Below are positions 18,223 to 27,362 of a stretch of 64,000 nt of DNA, piece after piece. The number at the start of each line of letters is the position of its first letter. The first letter of the stretch is position 1. The notes beneath the pieces are model-generated. The model made no database searches, was not told the DNA's origin, and saw nothing but the letters and a program-made list of their open reading frames with translations. Location of the stretch: positions 806,001 to 870,000 of the forward strand of contig NZ_CANLXG010000002.1 in assembly GCF_947495025.1 (NCBI RefSeq). The letters are read 5' to 3'. The DNA comes from an uncultured Roseobacter sp. (GTDB lineage: Bacteria > Pseudomonadota > Alphaproteobacteria > Rhodobacterales > Rhodobacteraceae). The translations under genes and the position numbers were made by a program.

Positions 18223-19002
18223 TCAGGATGGCGGTTTGCCGTCCAGTTTTTCCTCGATTGCCGCAAGCCTTTGCAGAACTTCATCCCTGTAGGCGTCTGT
18301 CACGGCACCAGCCTCTTCCTGATGCGCATCCTGCATCGAATTCACGATGAGACCGACAAGCAGGTTCACAACCGCAAATGTTGTCACCATGATGAACGGT
18401 ACGAAAAACGCCCAGGCGTATGGGTAAACTTCCATTACGGGCCGCACGATGCCCATCGACCAGCTTTCCAGCGTCATGATCTGAAAGAGCGTATAGCCAC
18501 TTTGCGGTAATGATCCGAACCACTGCGGAAAACTGCCGGAAAACAGCTTGGTCGCCATCACGGCACCGATATAGAAAATGATCGCCATCAACAGAAAAAC
18601 ACTGCCCATACCCGGCAGCGCCGTGATGAATCCCTCGACCACGCGCCGCAGGCTGGGTGCCACAGAAATCACCCGCAAAACCCTCAGGATGCGCAGTGCG
18701 CGCAGAACAGACAGACCCTGAGATGCGGGCAAAAGCGCCACGCCCACGATCACCAGGTCAAAGACATTCCAGCCGCTTTTGAAGAACCGCCCGCCCCGCG
18801 CAACGAGTTTCAGGGCAATTTCGACAATGAAGAAGGCAAGGCAGGCTTTGTCCAGCATCAAAATCAGAGGACCGGCCGCCGACATCAGCTCGGTTGATGT
18901 CTCCATGCCCAGCACAACAGCGTTCAGCAGAATGACCGCAACGACCAGATTGGTCACCCATGTTTTGTCCAGCCACTTGTCCAGGGCCTGCCGAAAGGTC
19001 AT
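18223..19002 (-). CDS. Bacterial voltage-gated sodium channel (BacNav family)
   Basis: A 259-residue six-span channel subunit that would form a tetramer. S4 carries four arginines at every third position (101, 104, 107, 110 in LSVLRALRILRVLRVISVAP), the voltage sensor. The selectivity filter is FQIMTLESWSMGIVRP (TLESWS 177-182), identical to the Na+-selective BacNav signature of NaChBac/NavAb. S6 is FFVPFIMVTTFAVVNLLVGL, and the C-terminus (YRDEVLQRLAAIEEKL) can form the coiled-coil tail. ATG 19002 has GAGGAG upstream. Similar channels are known from Roseobacter-group bacteria. It lies 16 bases after the RNA methyltransferase stop, so may share its transcript. Confidence 0.95.
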   Translation of the reverse strand: MTFRQALDKWLDKTWVTNLVVAVILLNAVVLGMETSTELMSAAGPLILMLDKACLAFFIVEIALKLVARGGRFFKSGWNVFDLVIVGVALLPASQGLSVLRALRILRVLRVISVAPSLRRVVEGFITALPGMGSVFLLMAIIFYIGAVMATKLFSGSFPQWFGSLPQSGYTLFQIMTLESWSMGIVRPVMEVYPYAWAFFVPFIMVTTFAVVNLLVGLIVNSMQDAHQEEAGAVTDAYRDEVLQRLAAIEEKLDGKPPS

Positions 19003-19018
19003 CTGATTCTCCTCATCT

Positions 19019-20248
19019 TCACGCCCGCATATGGGCAGCGGTGAACCCGGCGACAAGCTCTGTATGCGCAGACCAGCGGAACTGATCCACAACCTGCACA
19101 TGATCCAGATGCCAACCCCCTGCGACCAGCACCGCCGCATCGCGGGCAAAACTCACCGGATTACAGGAGACATAGGCAATTTTCGGCACTTTTGTCTTAA
19201 CAAGTTCAGCGACCTGTGCTTCGGCCCCGGCACGGGGCGGATCAAGGACAACAGCATCCGTGCGGGCCAGCTCGTCAGGCAACAGCGGGCGGCGGAAAAG
19301 ATCACGCGTTTCTGTCGTTACAACCTTCAGACCTTCAGTATGCCGCCAGCCTGCATCCAGCGCCGCCATCATCGCACCGTCACCTTCTACCGCATGCACA
19401 GCCGCCGTTTCAGCAAGTGGCAGCGAAAATGTTCCGCAACCGGCGAAGAGATCGACAATCGCGGACGCTCCCGCCGTGATCTCAAGAACACCTGCCGTCA
19501 GCGCGGCCTCACCATGGGCTGTCGCCTGAAGAAATGCGCCAGGCGGTGGGGTCACAGCAGCCCGCCCGATCATATGACGGGGCGGTGCGCGCATGGCGAT
19601 CACCTCGTCGCCCCACGTCAGGCGGGTCAGTGCATGATTTTCGCAGATCGCAGCGAGCTGCTGACGCAATGGGCCATCAAGCGGTTTGCCATCAGAAACC
19701 GAGACATCCAGACCATTTTCCATCTGTGTGATCATCACCGAAAGCGCAGTTTTCCGGCTGGCGCCCACAAGGGCAAGGGCCTCGGCAACATGTCGTCCCT
19801 CAAGTACCGCGGCCTCGAGCAGTACACAGTCCGGGATCGCAATGATGGTGTCGGAGGCACGTCCGTGAAACCCGACCATCGCGCCCTTTTTCGTACGCCG
19901 CGCAGCAAAGCCCGCCCGCCGTCGCGAGCCCGCTGGCGATGTCTCGATGGGTCGGAAAACAGTCTCTATTCCGTGGGCATGCAGCGCATTGCGCACCAGA
20001 TCTGTTTTCCAGGCGGCCACGAAATCATCATCGGCGTGTTGCAGCTGGCACCCGCCGCAGGACCGGAAATGCCGACAGGGGGCTGACACACGGCGCTCTG
20101 AAGGATGCACGATCCGGATGTCTTCGGCGCGGCCATCTCTGACCGTTGCGCTGACCCGTTCGCCGGGAAGCGTCAGCGGCAGATAAACCGGGCCTTCCGC
20201 GATCCCGTCTCCCTGCAGCCCAAGTCGCGATACTGTAAATTCTGTCAT
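19019..20248 (-). CDS. Class I SAM-dependent RNA uracil-5 methyltransferase (RlmD/TrmA family)
   Basis: The 409-residue protein begins with a TRAM-like domain (GLQGDGIAEGPVYLPLTLPG), then an iron-sulfur-type cysteine group (PCRHFRSCGGCQLQH, residues about 57-70), then the SAM fold (AIVDLFAGCGTFSLPLAE) and the catalytic VVLDPPRAG and IAYVSCNPVSFARDA (nucleophile Cys). This indicates 5-methyluridine formation in 23S rRNA or tRNA; which one cannot be decided here. It starts 23 bases after the stop of the ABC exporter at 20272 and precedes the sodium channel gene. Confidence 0.92.
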   Translation of the reverse strand: MTEFTVSRLGLQGDGIAEGPVYLPLTLPGERVSATVRDGRAEDIRIVHPSERRVSAPCRHFRSCGGCQLQHADDDFVAAWKTDLVRNALHAHGIETVFRPIETSPAGSRRRAGFAARRTKKGAMVGFHGRASDTIIAIPDCVLLEAAVLEGRHVAEALALVGASRKTALSVMITQMENGLDVSVSDGKPLDGPLRQQLAAICENHALTRLTWGDEVIAMRAPPRHMIGRAAVTPPPGAFLQATAHGEAALTAGVLEITAGASAIVDLFAGCGTFSLPLAETAAVHAVEGDGAMMAALDAGWRHTEGLKVVTTETRDLFRRPLLPDELARTDAVVLDPPRAGAEAQVAELVKTKVPKIAYVSCNPVSFARDAAVLVAGGWHLDHVQVVDQFRWSAHTELVAGFTAAHMRA

Positions 20249-20271
20249 GTTCCTGCCCCGGCGGACCGCGC

Positions 20272-22104
20272 CTATTCTGCTGCTTCGGTCCGGATAAACC
20301 CACCGGACTGGCGGTTCCAGTACCTGGCATAGAGTTTTCCACGCGCCAGCAGATCGCTGTGCGTCCCATCCTCGGCAATATGACCGTCTTCCATAACGAT
20401 GATCCGGTCCATTTCCGTCAGCGTCGACAACCGGTGCGCAATCGCCAGCACGGTCTTGCCCTCCATCACCCGCTCCAGCGCGGTCTGGATAGAGGCTTCG
20501 ACCTCGCTGTCGAGCGCCGACGTCGCTTCGTCGAGCACGAGAATCGGCGCATCCTTGAGAATGGCCCGCGCCAGGGCGATCCGCTGACGCTGCCCACCCG
20601 ACAGTTTCACGCCACGCTCGCCCAGATGCGCATCGTAACCCGTCCGGCCTGCATGGTCCTGCAGCTCGAGAATGAACCCGTGTGCCTCGGCTTTCCTGGC
20701 CGCAGCAATAATTTCTTCTTCCGTCGCATCGGGACGACCATAGAGAATATTGTCGCGCGCCGAGCGGTTAAACATCGCTGTTTCCTGGGTCACCATACCG
20801 ATATTGCGCCGCAGGCTTTCCTGGGTGACACCGGTGATGTCCTGACCATCGATTTCAATCGATCCTTCTTCGGCGTCGTAGAGGCGCAGCAGCAGAGCAA
20901 CCAGCGTGGATTTGCCCGCACCCGACGCACCGACGATACCCAGTTTCTCGCCAGGGCGGATTTCAAGACCGATATCCTGCACGCCTCCCGCGTCCCGCCC
21001 ATAGGCAAAGCCCAGATCGCGCAGCGTGATGGCACCGGCACTGACATCAAGGTCCCCGGCGCCGGGTGCGTCTTCGACCCGGTTGCGTGGTGTCAGCGTG
21101 CGGATGCCGTCCTCGATCTCGCCGATGTTCGAATAGATCGCCATCAGGGTAAAACTCACCCAACCGGTCATCTGCGCAATGCGGATCGCGACCGCGCCGG
21201 CGGCGACGATATCGCCCTGGCTGGCCTGCCCCGCCTGCCAGAGCATGATGGTACCGCCCAGCAGGATCACCGGAAGTACACCCGCAAGGGTCATCAGCGC
21301 AAACCGGAAACCAGCAGCCAGATATCCAAATTCAAGCGCACGCTCCCGAAAGGTCTGCATCGCGCCCAGCGCCGCGCGGTCCTCGTGATCAGCATGGGCG
21401 AACAGCTTGACCGTTTTGATGTTGGTAATCGTATCGACCACCTGGCCCGAAACCATCGCCCGCGCACCTGCACGCCCGGCCGACCTTTTGCGAATACGCG
21501 GCAGATACCAGTTGATCATTGCGAAATAGAAAATCAGCCAGACACCAAACCCAAGCGCCACGCGCCAGTCGATGGCAAAAAGAAGCAGAACCGAGCCGAC
21601 GAGGGACGCCAGCGCAAAGGCCACCACATTGATGGCCTCAGACACGACATCGGTGACAGCCCGCGCGGCCTGCATCTGTTTCTGTGCAATGCGACCGGCA
21701 AAGTCGTCGTCAAAAAACCCGACCGTCTGTCCGAGCGTCCAGCGATGCAGGCGCGACAGCACCAGCGGGTTCACATTGGGCTGCACGATGATGGCGTTGG
21801 CCGAGGCGGAGAGACCGAACAGAATGGGCCGTGCGACAACAAAGAAGACAACCGCCCCGATGATCAGCGCGATGTTGCCCCCGTCAAAAAACGCCTCAGG
21901 TCCGGAACTGGCCGCCGCGTCGATAACCATGCCAAGGATCAGTGCGGTGCCCGCTTCCATTGCGCCTGCTGCGGCGGAAAAGAACGCAGCCAGCCACAGC
22001 GCAGGCCAGGCACCCCCCAGACACCAGCGCATGAACGCGCCCAGGGTCTGAGGCGGTGGCCCTTCTGCCGCGCGAAAAGCATCGATCCAGTTCTCAATCC
22101 TCAC
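20272..22104 (-). CDS. ABC exporter half-transporter, second gene of pair
   Basis: A 610-residue fusion of membrane and ATPase domains. The N-terminal half has the six-span exporter fold (type IV ABC). The ATPase half has Walker A GASGAGKST, signature LSGGQRQR, Walker B ILVLDEATSALDSE and the H-loop AIAHRLST. It starts inside the last codon of the upstream, similar gene (4-base overlap), so the two probably form a heterodimer. The substrate could be lipid, drug or peptide; sequence alone does not say. It continues the unit toward the RNA methyltransferase gene. Confidence 0.92.
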   Translation of the reverse strand: MRIENWIDAFRAAEGPPPQTLGAFMRWCLGGAWPALWLAAFFSAAAGAMEAGTALILGMVIDAAASSGPEAFFDGGNIALIIGAVVFFVVARPILFGLSASANAIIVQPNVNPLVLSRLHRWTLGQTVGFFDDDFAGRIAQKQMQAARAVTDVVSEAINVVAFALASLVGSVLLLFAIDWRVALGFGVWLIFYFAMINWYLPRIRKRSAGRAGARAMVSGQVVDTITNIKTVKLFAHADHEDRAALGAMQTFRERALEFGYLAAGFRFALMTLAGVLPVILLGGTIMLWQAGQASQGDIVAAGAVAIRIAQMTGWVSFTLMAIYSNIGEIEDGIRTLTPRNRVEDAPGAGDLDVSAGAITLRDLGFAYGRDAGGVQDIGLEIRPGEKLGIVGASGAGKSTLVALLLRLYDAEEGSIEIDGQDITGVTQESLRRNIGMVTQETAMFNRSARDNILYGRPDATEEEIIAAARKAEAHGFILELQDHAGRTGYDAHLGERGVKLSGGQRQRIALARAILKDAPILVLDEATSALDSEVEASIQTALERVMEGKTVLAIAHRLSTLTEMDRIIVMEDGHIAEDGTHSDLLARGKLYARYWNRQSGGFIRTEAAE

Positions 22105-23939
22105 GCATCGTCTCCGGTACTCAGAAATCCGCCCGACTGCCGGGCCCAGAATTCTGCATATAGCCCGCCCTGCGCCAAAAGCGCGTCATGCGGACCATCT
22201 TCGACAATGCGCCCCTGGTCGAGCACGAGGATGCGGTCCATTTCAGCAATCGTGGACAAACGGTGGGCAATCGCAATCACCGTTTTGCCCTCCATCATAC
22301 CGTAAAGCGTGTCCTGAATGGCGGCCTCCACCTCGCTGTCGAGCGCGCTTGTTGCCTCGTCCAGCAACAGGATCGGAGCGTTCTTGAGGATCACGCGCGC
22401 AAGTGTCACCCGCTGACGCTGTCCACCGGACAGTTTCACACCCCGTTCACCGACCTGAGCGTCATAACCGCCACGGCCTTCCGGGTCCTGCAAATCAAGA
22501 ATGAAGTCATGCGCCTGGGCCTGCCGGGCGGCGGCAAAGATCTCGTCATCGGTGGCATCAGGACGGCCATAACGGATGTTGTCACGCACCGACCGGTGCA
22601 ACAGTGAACTGTCCTGCTGCACCATCCCAACAGCCAGACGCAGACTGTCCTGCGTCACCTGGGTGATGTCCTGGCCATCGACTGTAATTGTGCCGCTCTC
22701 GGCGTCGTAAAACCGCAAAAGAAGCTTTACCAGTGTCGATTTTCCCGCACCTGACCGGCCAACAAGACCGACCTTTTCACCGCGGCGGATCGTCAGGCTG
22801 ATCCCGTCCAGGCCGCCACTGTCACGCCCGTAATGGTGTCTCACATCATCCAGAACGATCTCGCCCTGCGTCAGTTGCAACGGCTTTGCATTCCTGTCGT
22901 CCACCAGCGTGACCGGCTGGGCGATGGTTTCCATCCCTTCGGCCACAACGCCAAGCTGGCGGAAAAACGTTGTCAGCGCCCACATGATCCAGCCGGTCAT
23001 CGCGTTCAGCCGCAGGGTCAGCGCGGTTGCCGCCGCAACGACACCAACGGTCGCCTCGCCGGCAACCCAGAGCGCAATTGCCCAGCCCACAACACCAACG
23101 ATCAGCAACCCGTTGAGCATCACGAGCGTGCCGTCCATGATTGTAAAGATCCGCATCTCTTTCTGGAATGTTTCGCGCGAATACTCGATGGCATCGCGGG
23201 CGTATTCCAGTTCCTGTTCGTGGTGCGCGAACATCTTGACCGAGTGAATATTGGTATAGGCATCCACCACGCGACCGGTCACTTCGGACCGCGCATTCGA
23301 TGCTTCCTGTGACGCCGGGCCCACACGTTTCACCGTCCAGTGCACCAGCCAGCCATAAAGCGCAAACCAGATCAGCAATGGCAGCAGAAGCCGCGGATCA
23401 GATGTGCTGAGCAGAATTGCTGCCCCCAGAAGATAGGCCAGCGAAAAGGAGATCGCGTCGAATACCTGAAACACAACCTCACCGGCGGCGGGAGGTGTCT
23501 GCATGATCCGGTTGGCAATACGACCGGCAAAGTCATTTTCGAACCAGCCAACAGACTGGCGCAGCACCTGGCGATGTGCCCGCCAGCGGATCAGCGTCCC
23601 GAAGTTCGGCAGAATCGCATTGTTCAGCAACCCGATGTCCAGAAGCTGAAGCACCGGCCGGATGAAGATGATGCCCAGCGCGACGAGGATCAGCTCTGTG
23701 CCGTAGGTTTCCCATACCAGCGACGGATCACCTTCGAGAAGGTCAACGACGCGCCCCATGTAGAAGATGAGACCCACCTCGATCGCGGCGACAATGATCG
23801 ACATGACCGCAGCCCAGAAGAACACCCGTTTAAAGGGTTGCGAGTATTCCCAGAGGAACGGCCAAAGCTTCTGCGGCGGGTGATCGGTTTCGGTATAGCT
23901 GGCATATGGGTCGACGAGTCGTTCGAAAAAGCGGAACAT
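22101..23939 (-). CDS. ABC exporter half-transporter, first gene of pair
   Basis: The 612-residue partner of the following gene. It has an N-terminal six-span domain (VNGLLIVGVVGWAIALWVAG region and others), Walker A GRSGAGKSTLVKLLLRFYD, signature KLSGGQRQRVTLARVILKNA and Walker B LLLDEATSALDSEVEA with AIAHRLSTIAEMDR. Both subunits keep a Glu after Walker B (DEATS), so both ATP sites look catalytic, unlike many asymmetric exporters. The N-terminus (PYASYTETDHPPQKLWPFLW) is typical of a roseobacter/rhizobial exporter subgroup. ATG 23939 is preceded by an intergenic stretch with a hairpin at 23972-23996. Confidence 0.92.
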   Translation of the reverse strand: MFRFFERLVDPYASYTETDHPPQKLWPFLWEYSQPFKRVFFWAAVMSIIVAAIEVGLIFYMGRVVDLLEGDPSLVWETYGTELILVALGIIFIRPVLQLLDIGLLNNAILPNFGTLIRWRAHRQVLRQSVGWFENDFAGRIANRIMQTPPAAGEVVFQVFDAISFSLAYLLGAAILLSTSDPRLLLPLLIWFALYGWLVHWTVKRVGPASQEASNARSEVTGRVVDAYTNIHSVKMFAHHEQELEYARDAIEYSRETFQKEMRIFTIMDGTLVMLNGLLIVGVVGWAIALWVAGEATVGVVAAATALTLRLNAMTGWIMWALTTFFRQLGVVAEGMETIAQPVTLVDDRNAKPLQLTQGEIVLDDVRHHYGRDSGGLDGISLTIRRGEKVGLVGRSGAGKSTLVKLLLRFYDAESGTITVDGQDITQVTQDSLRLAVGMVQQDSSLLHRSVRDNIRYGRPDATDDEIFAAARQAQAHDFILDLQDPEGRGGYDAQVGERGVKLSGGQRQRVTLARVILKNAPILLLDEATSALDSEVEAAIQDTLYGMMEGKTVIAIAHRLSTIAEMDRILVLDQGRIVEDGPHDALLAQGGLYAEFWARQSGGFLSTGDDA

Positions 23940-23971
23940 GGGGGTAGTCCTGGAAGTGAATAACAGAAATG

Positions 23972-23996
23972 CTCAGGCGCCGGGTTCCGGGCCTGA
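23972..23996. repeat. Hairpin-forming inverted repeat between cca and the ABC genes
   Basis: TCAGGC and GCCTGA arms, with inner CCGG-type pairing, lie in the 167-base gap between the cca stop (24107) and the ABC start (23939). No T run follows, so it is not a classical terminator. It could be a leader structure or a rho-dependent end point. The rest of the gap shows no gene. Confidence 0.45.
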
Positions 23997-24106
23997 CAGG
24001 GAAGGGTTATGCCAGCCTCAGCTGTCCCAGATCCCGCGATACATTTCGTATTCCTCCGCTCTTGTCCGCCGTGTGTAGCAGACAGATATACAACCTGTCG
24101 AGGTTT

Positions 24107-25285
24107 TCATTCCGGTGTCATCAGATCTTCATATGTGAGGGTGAAATCCGAGGCGACCCACCGCGCCTCCAGCGCTTTCAGTGCCTCGCCCAGCGCCTTT
24201 CCCTGAAGCCCGGGCATCAGATCACCGGCCTTTACCGGAAACACCGCTTCAGCCCCGCGCACTGCACTTTCTGTTTCGGCCGGATCAAGAGGATGACCGG
24301 CGACAGCACTGCGCTGGATCAGCGCCGCGATGGCGATGTCTGCCCCATACTCCCATCCCAGCGCGCCCGCTGGCTGACCATTCCACGCCGCCCCGACCAT
24401 CCGGCTGAGCGCTCCTGCATCACTGCGGCTGAGACGCAGGCGGTCTGCCACGTCATTCCCTCCAAGCACCGCGAGCCGCATCAGCGCGTCTGCAGATCGT
24501 CCGGTCTGTTCCTCCAGATGAATGGCAGGGGCCAGAAAACGGTCGTCCGAGCCAGGCAGCACGCGCCCGAGAACACCGGTCTGGCGCATTGCAGCGACGG
24601 CCGGCGCCGGATCGGGGGCCTGAAGCAACCGCAGCATTTCATGGCCGATACGCTCGGCAGAAAGCGTCTCCAGGCCATCGGCATTCCGCGCGACAGCATC
24701 CAGAGCATCCGCGTCAAAGCCTTCGCCGGCTGCGGCGTACCATGCATGAAACCGGAAAAACCGCAGGATCCGCAGATAGTCCTCACGAATACGACGATCA
24801 GGGTCTTCGATAAACCGGACCCTGCGTGCGAGGCAGTCCGCAGCACCATTGAGGGGGTCGACCAGGTCGCCCCCGGGCGTCGCATAAAGTGCGTTCATCG
24901 TGAAATCGCGACGCTTTGCATCCTGCGATATCTCGCGGGAAAAAGAGACAACGGCGCGTCGCCCGTCTGTCTCGACATCGCGTCGGAACGTCGTGACCTC
25001 AAAACCACGCCCGCCCGACACAACAGTCACCGTACCATGGTCAATGCCGGTCGGCACAGCCCTGAGCCCGGCCGCACGCGCCAGCCGCATCGCATCCTCT
25101 GGCAATACGTCGGTCGACAGATCCGTATCGCCGCCCGAAATCTTCAGGAGCGCATCCCGCACGCAGCCGCCGACGAAATAGACAGCCCCGCCTTCTGCCG
25201 TCACAGCGGCACAGACGCGCTGCGCATCCGGGTCATGCAACCAGGGTGTTTCCCGCGGGATCAGTATTTCATCTGTTCGGTCCAT
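24107..25285 (-). CDS. cca: CCA tRNA nucleotidyltransferase / poly(A) polymerase family
   Basis: The 392-residue protein adds CCA to tRNA 3' ends. It has the class II nucleotidyltransferase motif VYFVGGCVRDALL and GGDTDLSTD (metal Asp pair), then RRDFTMNALY and the RIREDYLRILRFFRFHAWYA family helix. The HD phosphohydrolase domain of the E. coli enzyme is absent, as in most alphaproteobacteria. ATG 25285 (MDRTDEILIPRETPWL) is chosen; it lies inside the end of the Nudix gene (25-base overlap), so the two are tightly coupled. Confidence 0.92.
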   Translation of the reverse strand: MDRTDEILIPRETPWLHDPDAQRVCAAVTAEGGAVYFVGGCVRDALLKISGGDTDLSTDVLPEDAMRLARAAGLRAVPTGIDHGTVTVVSGGRGFEVTTFRRDVETDGRRAVVSFSREISQDAKRRDFTMNALYATPGGDLVDPLNGAADCLARRVRFIEDPDRRIREDYLRILRFFRFHAWYAAAGEGFDADALDAVARNADGLETLSAERIGHEMLRLLQAPDPAPAVAAMRQTGVLGRVLPGSDDRFLAPAIHLEEQTGRSADALMRLAVLGGNDVADRLRLSRSDAGALSRMVGAAWNGQPAGALGWEYGADIAIAALIQRSAVAGHPLDPAETESAVRGAEAVFPVKAGDLMPGLQGKALGEALKALEARWVASDFTLTYEDLMTPE

Positions 25286-25857
25286 GCCCTGAGCATACGC
25301 GCAGTCGCACCCCAGATGTAATAGGGTCCGTAAGGCACCGTGTAGTACAACCGCTTCTGACCACGCCACCGCCGGCCTTCGACACGGTAATTGCCGGGGT
25401 TCAGAACATGGGAAAGCGGTACAGCAAATACTTCGTCCACTTCGCCTGGTTCCGGCCGCACATCGAAATCCAGCGTCACGCGCGCAATCACCGGCGTCAC
25501 CTGAAACCCGGTGACCGTTTCATGCGGCGGCAGCGTGCCGAGAACTTCGGCGGCATCGCGCGGCAGTCCTATCTCTTCTTCGGCTTCTCTGAGCGCGGCC
25601 GCGATAACGTCGGCGTCGCCCTCATCCTGTTTTCCCCCGGGAAAAGCGATCTGTCCGGGGTGATGCCTGAGCGCGGATGACCGTTTGGTCAGAAGCAGCG
25701 ACAGGCCGTCCTGCGTTTGCGTGATGGCGGCCAGAACACCCGCAGGGCGCAGCCGGCGGTCGTCGGGCAAAACCGTTTCGGGGTTGAGGTCAAAATCCGA
25801 AGAGGGCGGACCCGGGCGGTCAAGCGCCGCCCGGATCCTGTCTGTTTCAGCTGTCAT
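25261..25857 (-). CDS. Nudix hydrolase, CoA pyrophosphatase (NudL) type
   Basis: The 198-residue protein carries the UPF0035 motif LLTKRSSALRHHPGQIAFPG before its Nudix box (GGKQDEGDADVIAAALREAE then EEIGL), the combination that defines CoA pyrophosphatases. The metal-binding glutamates are intact. Such enzymes split CoA or acyl-CoA to 3',5'-ADP and phosphopantetheine. It overlaps the hslO stop upstream (11 bases) and the cca start downstream, forming hslO-nudL-cca. Confidence 0.9.
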   Translation of the reverse strand: MTAETDRIRAALDRPGPPSSDFDLNPETVLPDDRRLRPAGVLAAITQTQDGLSLLLTKRSSALRHHPGQIAFPGGKQDEGDADVIAAALREAEEEIGLPRDAAEVLGTLPPHETVTGFQVTPVIARVTLDFDVRPEPGEVDEVFAVPLSHVLNPGNYRVEGRRWRGQKRLYYTVPYGPYYIWGATARMLRAWTEQMKY

Positions 25858-26836
25858 TGCCTGCCTGTTCCGCCTCAAATCCGACAGTTGCCGGATCGAG
25901 ATCGTAGTGCGCGCCGCAGAACTGGCAGTCTGCGGTGACACGGCCTTCTTCGGTGGTCATCTTTTCAATGTCCTTTGCCGAATAGATCGACAGGCTCTGG
26001 CGCACCCGGTCTTCAGAACAGGTACACCCGAACCGCACGGTCTGTGTGTCAAAGACCCGCGGTGTTTCTTCGTGGAACAGGCGCAGCAACAGGTCGTTTG
26101 GCGGCAGGTTCGGCCCGATCAGTTCCATCTCTTCGACGGTGTCCAGAAGCGCATTCACCCGGGTCCAGTTCTCGGCCTCGTCGTCCTGAACAAGGTCGCT
26201 GGCCGTCAGCACAGCACCCGTGCCCTCGCCGGTCGCCACAAAGGGGGAGGCTTTGGGCATGTGCTGCAACATGATGCCACCGGCGCGCCAGTGCTCATCT
26301 GAACCGGGTTCAGTAGATTTCCCAAAGCTGAGAGAGAAGCGCGTCGGCAACTGCTCGGACTGGGCAAAATAGGCTTCGGCACAGGATGCCAGCGACCCGC
26401 CTTCGAGCGGCGTAATCCCCTGATAAGGGGTCATGCCCTCACCCTGGTCGATCATGATGGCAAAATACCCTTCGCCCACCTGGTCAAACGGCGCCGCGTC
26501 TGTCAGCCGGTCAGCATCGTAGCTGGCATAGGCACGGATGCGGGCGGCATCGCCTTCCTTTTCCGGGCCATAGTAGTCGGTTGCGATCATACGCACCGCG
26601 CCCTTGGACTGTACCTGCAACTGCAGCTTCCAGCGCAGTTTGATCGTCTGTCCGATCAGAGCGGTCAGCAACGCCATTTCGGCCACCAGGGCTTCGACCT
26701 GAGGCGGATAGTCGTGCTGTCTGAGGATACCATTCAATGCACTGTCCAGCCGCGCAACGCGGCCACGCATATCGCTGGCGTCGAGTTGGAAGGGCAGGAC
26801 TGTGTCGTCCCACGCGATTTGCTGTCCATGTGTCAT
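25847..26836 (-). CDS. hslO: Redox-regulated chaperone Hsp33
   Basis: Hsp33 is a cytosolic holdase activated when its zinc-bound cysteines oxidise and its linker unfolds. The 329-residue protein has the N-terminal chaperone domain (ALLTALIGQTIKLRWKLQLQ; GEGYFAIMIDQGEG) and the C-terminal redox switch with CTCSEDRV (CxC) and CQFCGAHY (CxxC). All four cysteines are present. ATG 26836 is 82 bases from the divergent Nudix gene start. It heads the hslO-nudL-cca unit. Confidence 0.95.
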   Translation of the reverse strand: MTHGQQIAWDDTVLPFQLDASDMRGRVARLDSALNGILRQHDYPPQVEALVAEMALLTALIGQTIKLRWKLQLQVQSKGAVRMIATDYYGPEKEGDAARIRAYASYDADRLTDAAPFDQVGEGYFAIMIDQGEGMTPYQGITPLEGGSLASCAEAYFAQSEQLPTRFSLSFGKSTEPGSDEHWRAGGIMLQHMPKASPFVATGEGTGAVLTASDLVQDDEAENWTRVNALLDTVEEMELIGPNLPPNDLLLRLFHEETPRVFDTQTVRFGCTCSEDRVRQSLSIYSAKDIEKMTTEEGRVTADCQFCGAHYDLDPATVGFEAEQAGNDS

Positions 26837-26918
26837 TGGGGTTTCCTTATCGGCTTTTGCCTGGCATACCCGCGTCCATATATGGGTCCGGGGCCTGTTG
26901 AAAAGAGGGGGAGCCAGA

Positions 26919-27362
26919 ATGATGCGACGGGTCGGCCATGCGCCGGATGCAGGGCAGCGGTATGTCGTGCGGCCCGGAGCCTATGCCATTCTGCCCCTCG
27001 GAAACCGGGTGCTGCTGACCTGTCAGCTGTCCGATTTCAATGACATTCAGCTGCCGGGTGGCGGAATTGATCCCGGTGAAAGCCCTTTGCAGGCACTGCA
27101 CCGGGAGGTGATGGAAGAGACGGGCTGGCGGATCGCGCGCACACGCCGGCTCGGCGCCTTCCGGCGGTTTGTGTTTATGCCGGAATATAACATCTGGGCG
27201 GAAAAGGTCTGCCACATCTACACGGCGCGCCCGGTCCGACAGCTGGCAGAGCCCACAGAGCCAGACCATGTACCCCTCGTACTGAGCCCGTCAGAGGCAG
27301 CAGATATGCTCGGAAACGATGGAGACCGGATGTTTCTGCGCCGTTATTTCGGAATCGGCTGA
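26919..27362 (+). CDS. Nudix hydrolase
   Basis: ATG 26919 (MMRRVGHAPDAGQRYVVRPG) is preceded by GAGGGGGA at good spacing; the frame stays open further upstream into the hslO promoter region and is not used. The Nudix box is GGGIDPGESPLQALHREVME then ETGW. The protein has 147 residues and lacks features that point to a substrate. Its 3' end overlaps the convergent REC-PP2C gene by 19 bases. Confidence 0.85.
   Translation: MMRRVGHAPDAGQRYVVRPGAYAILPLGNRVLLTCQLSDFNDIQLPGGGIDPGESPLQALHREVMEETGWRIARTRRLGAFRRFVFMPEYNIWAEKVCHIYTARPVRQLAEPTEPDHVPLVLSPSEAADMLGNDGDRMFLRRYFGIG

Noticed and set aside
20359..22305. Very long plus-strand frame opposite the ABC exporter gene
   Set aside because: Arg/Gln/His-rich shadow of an established ABC transporter gene.
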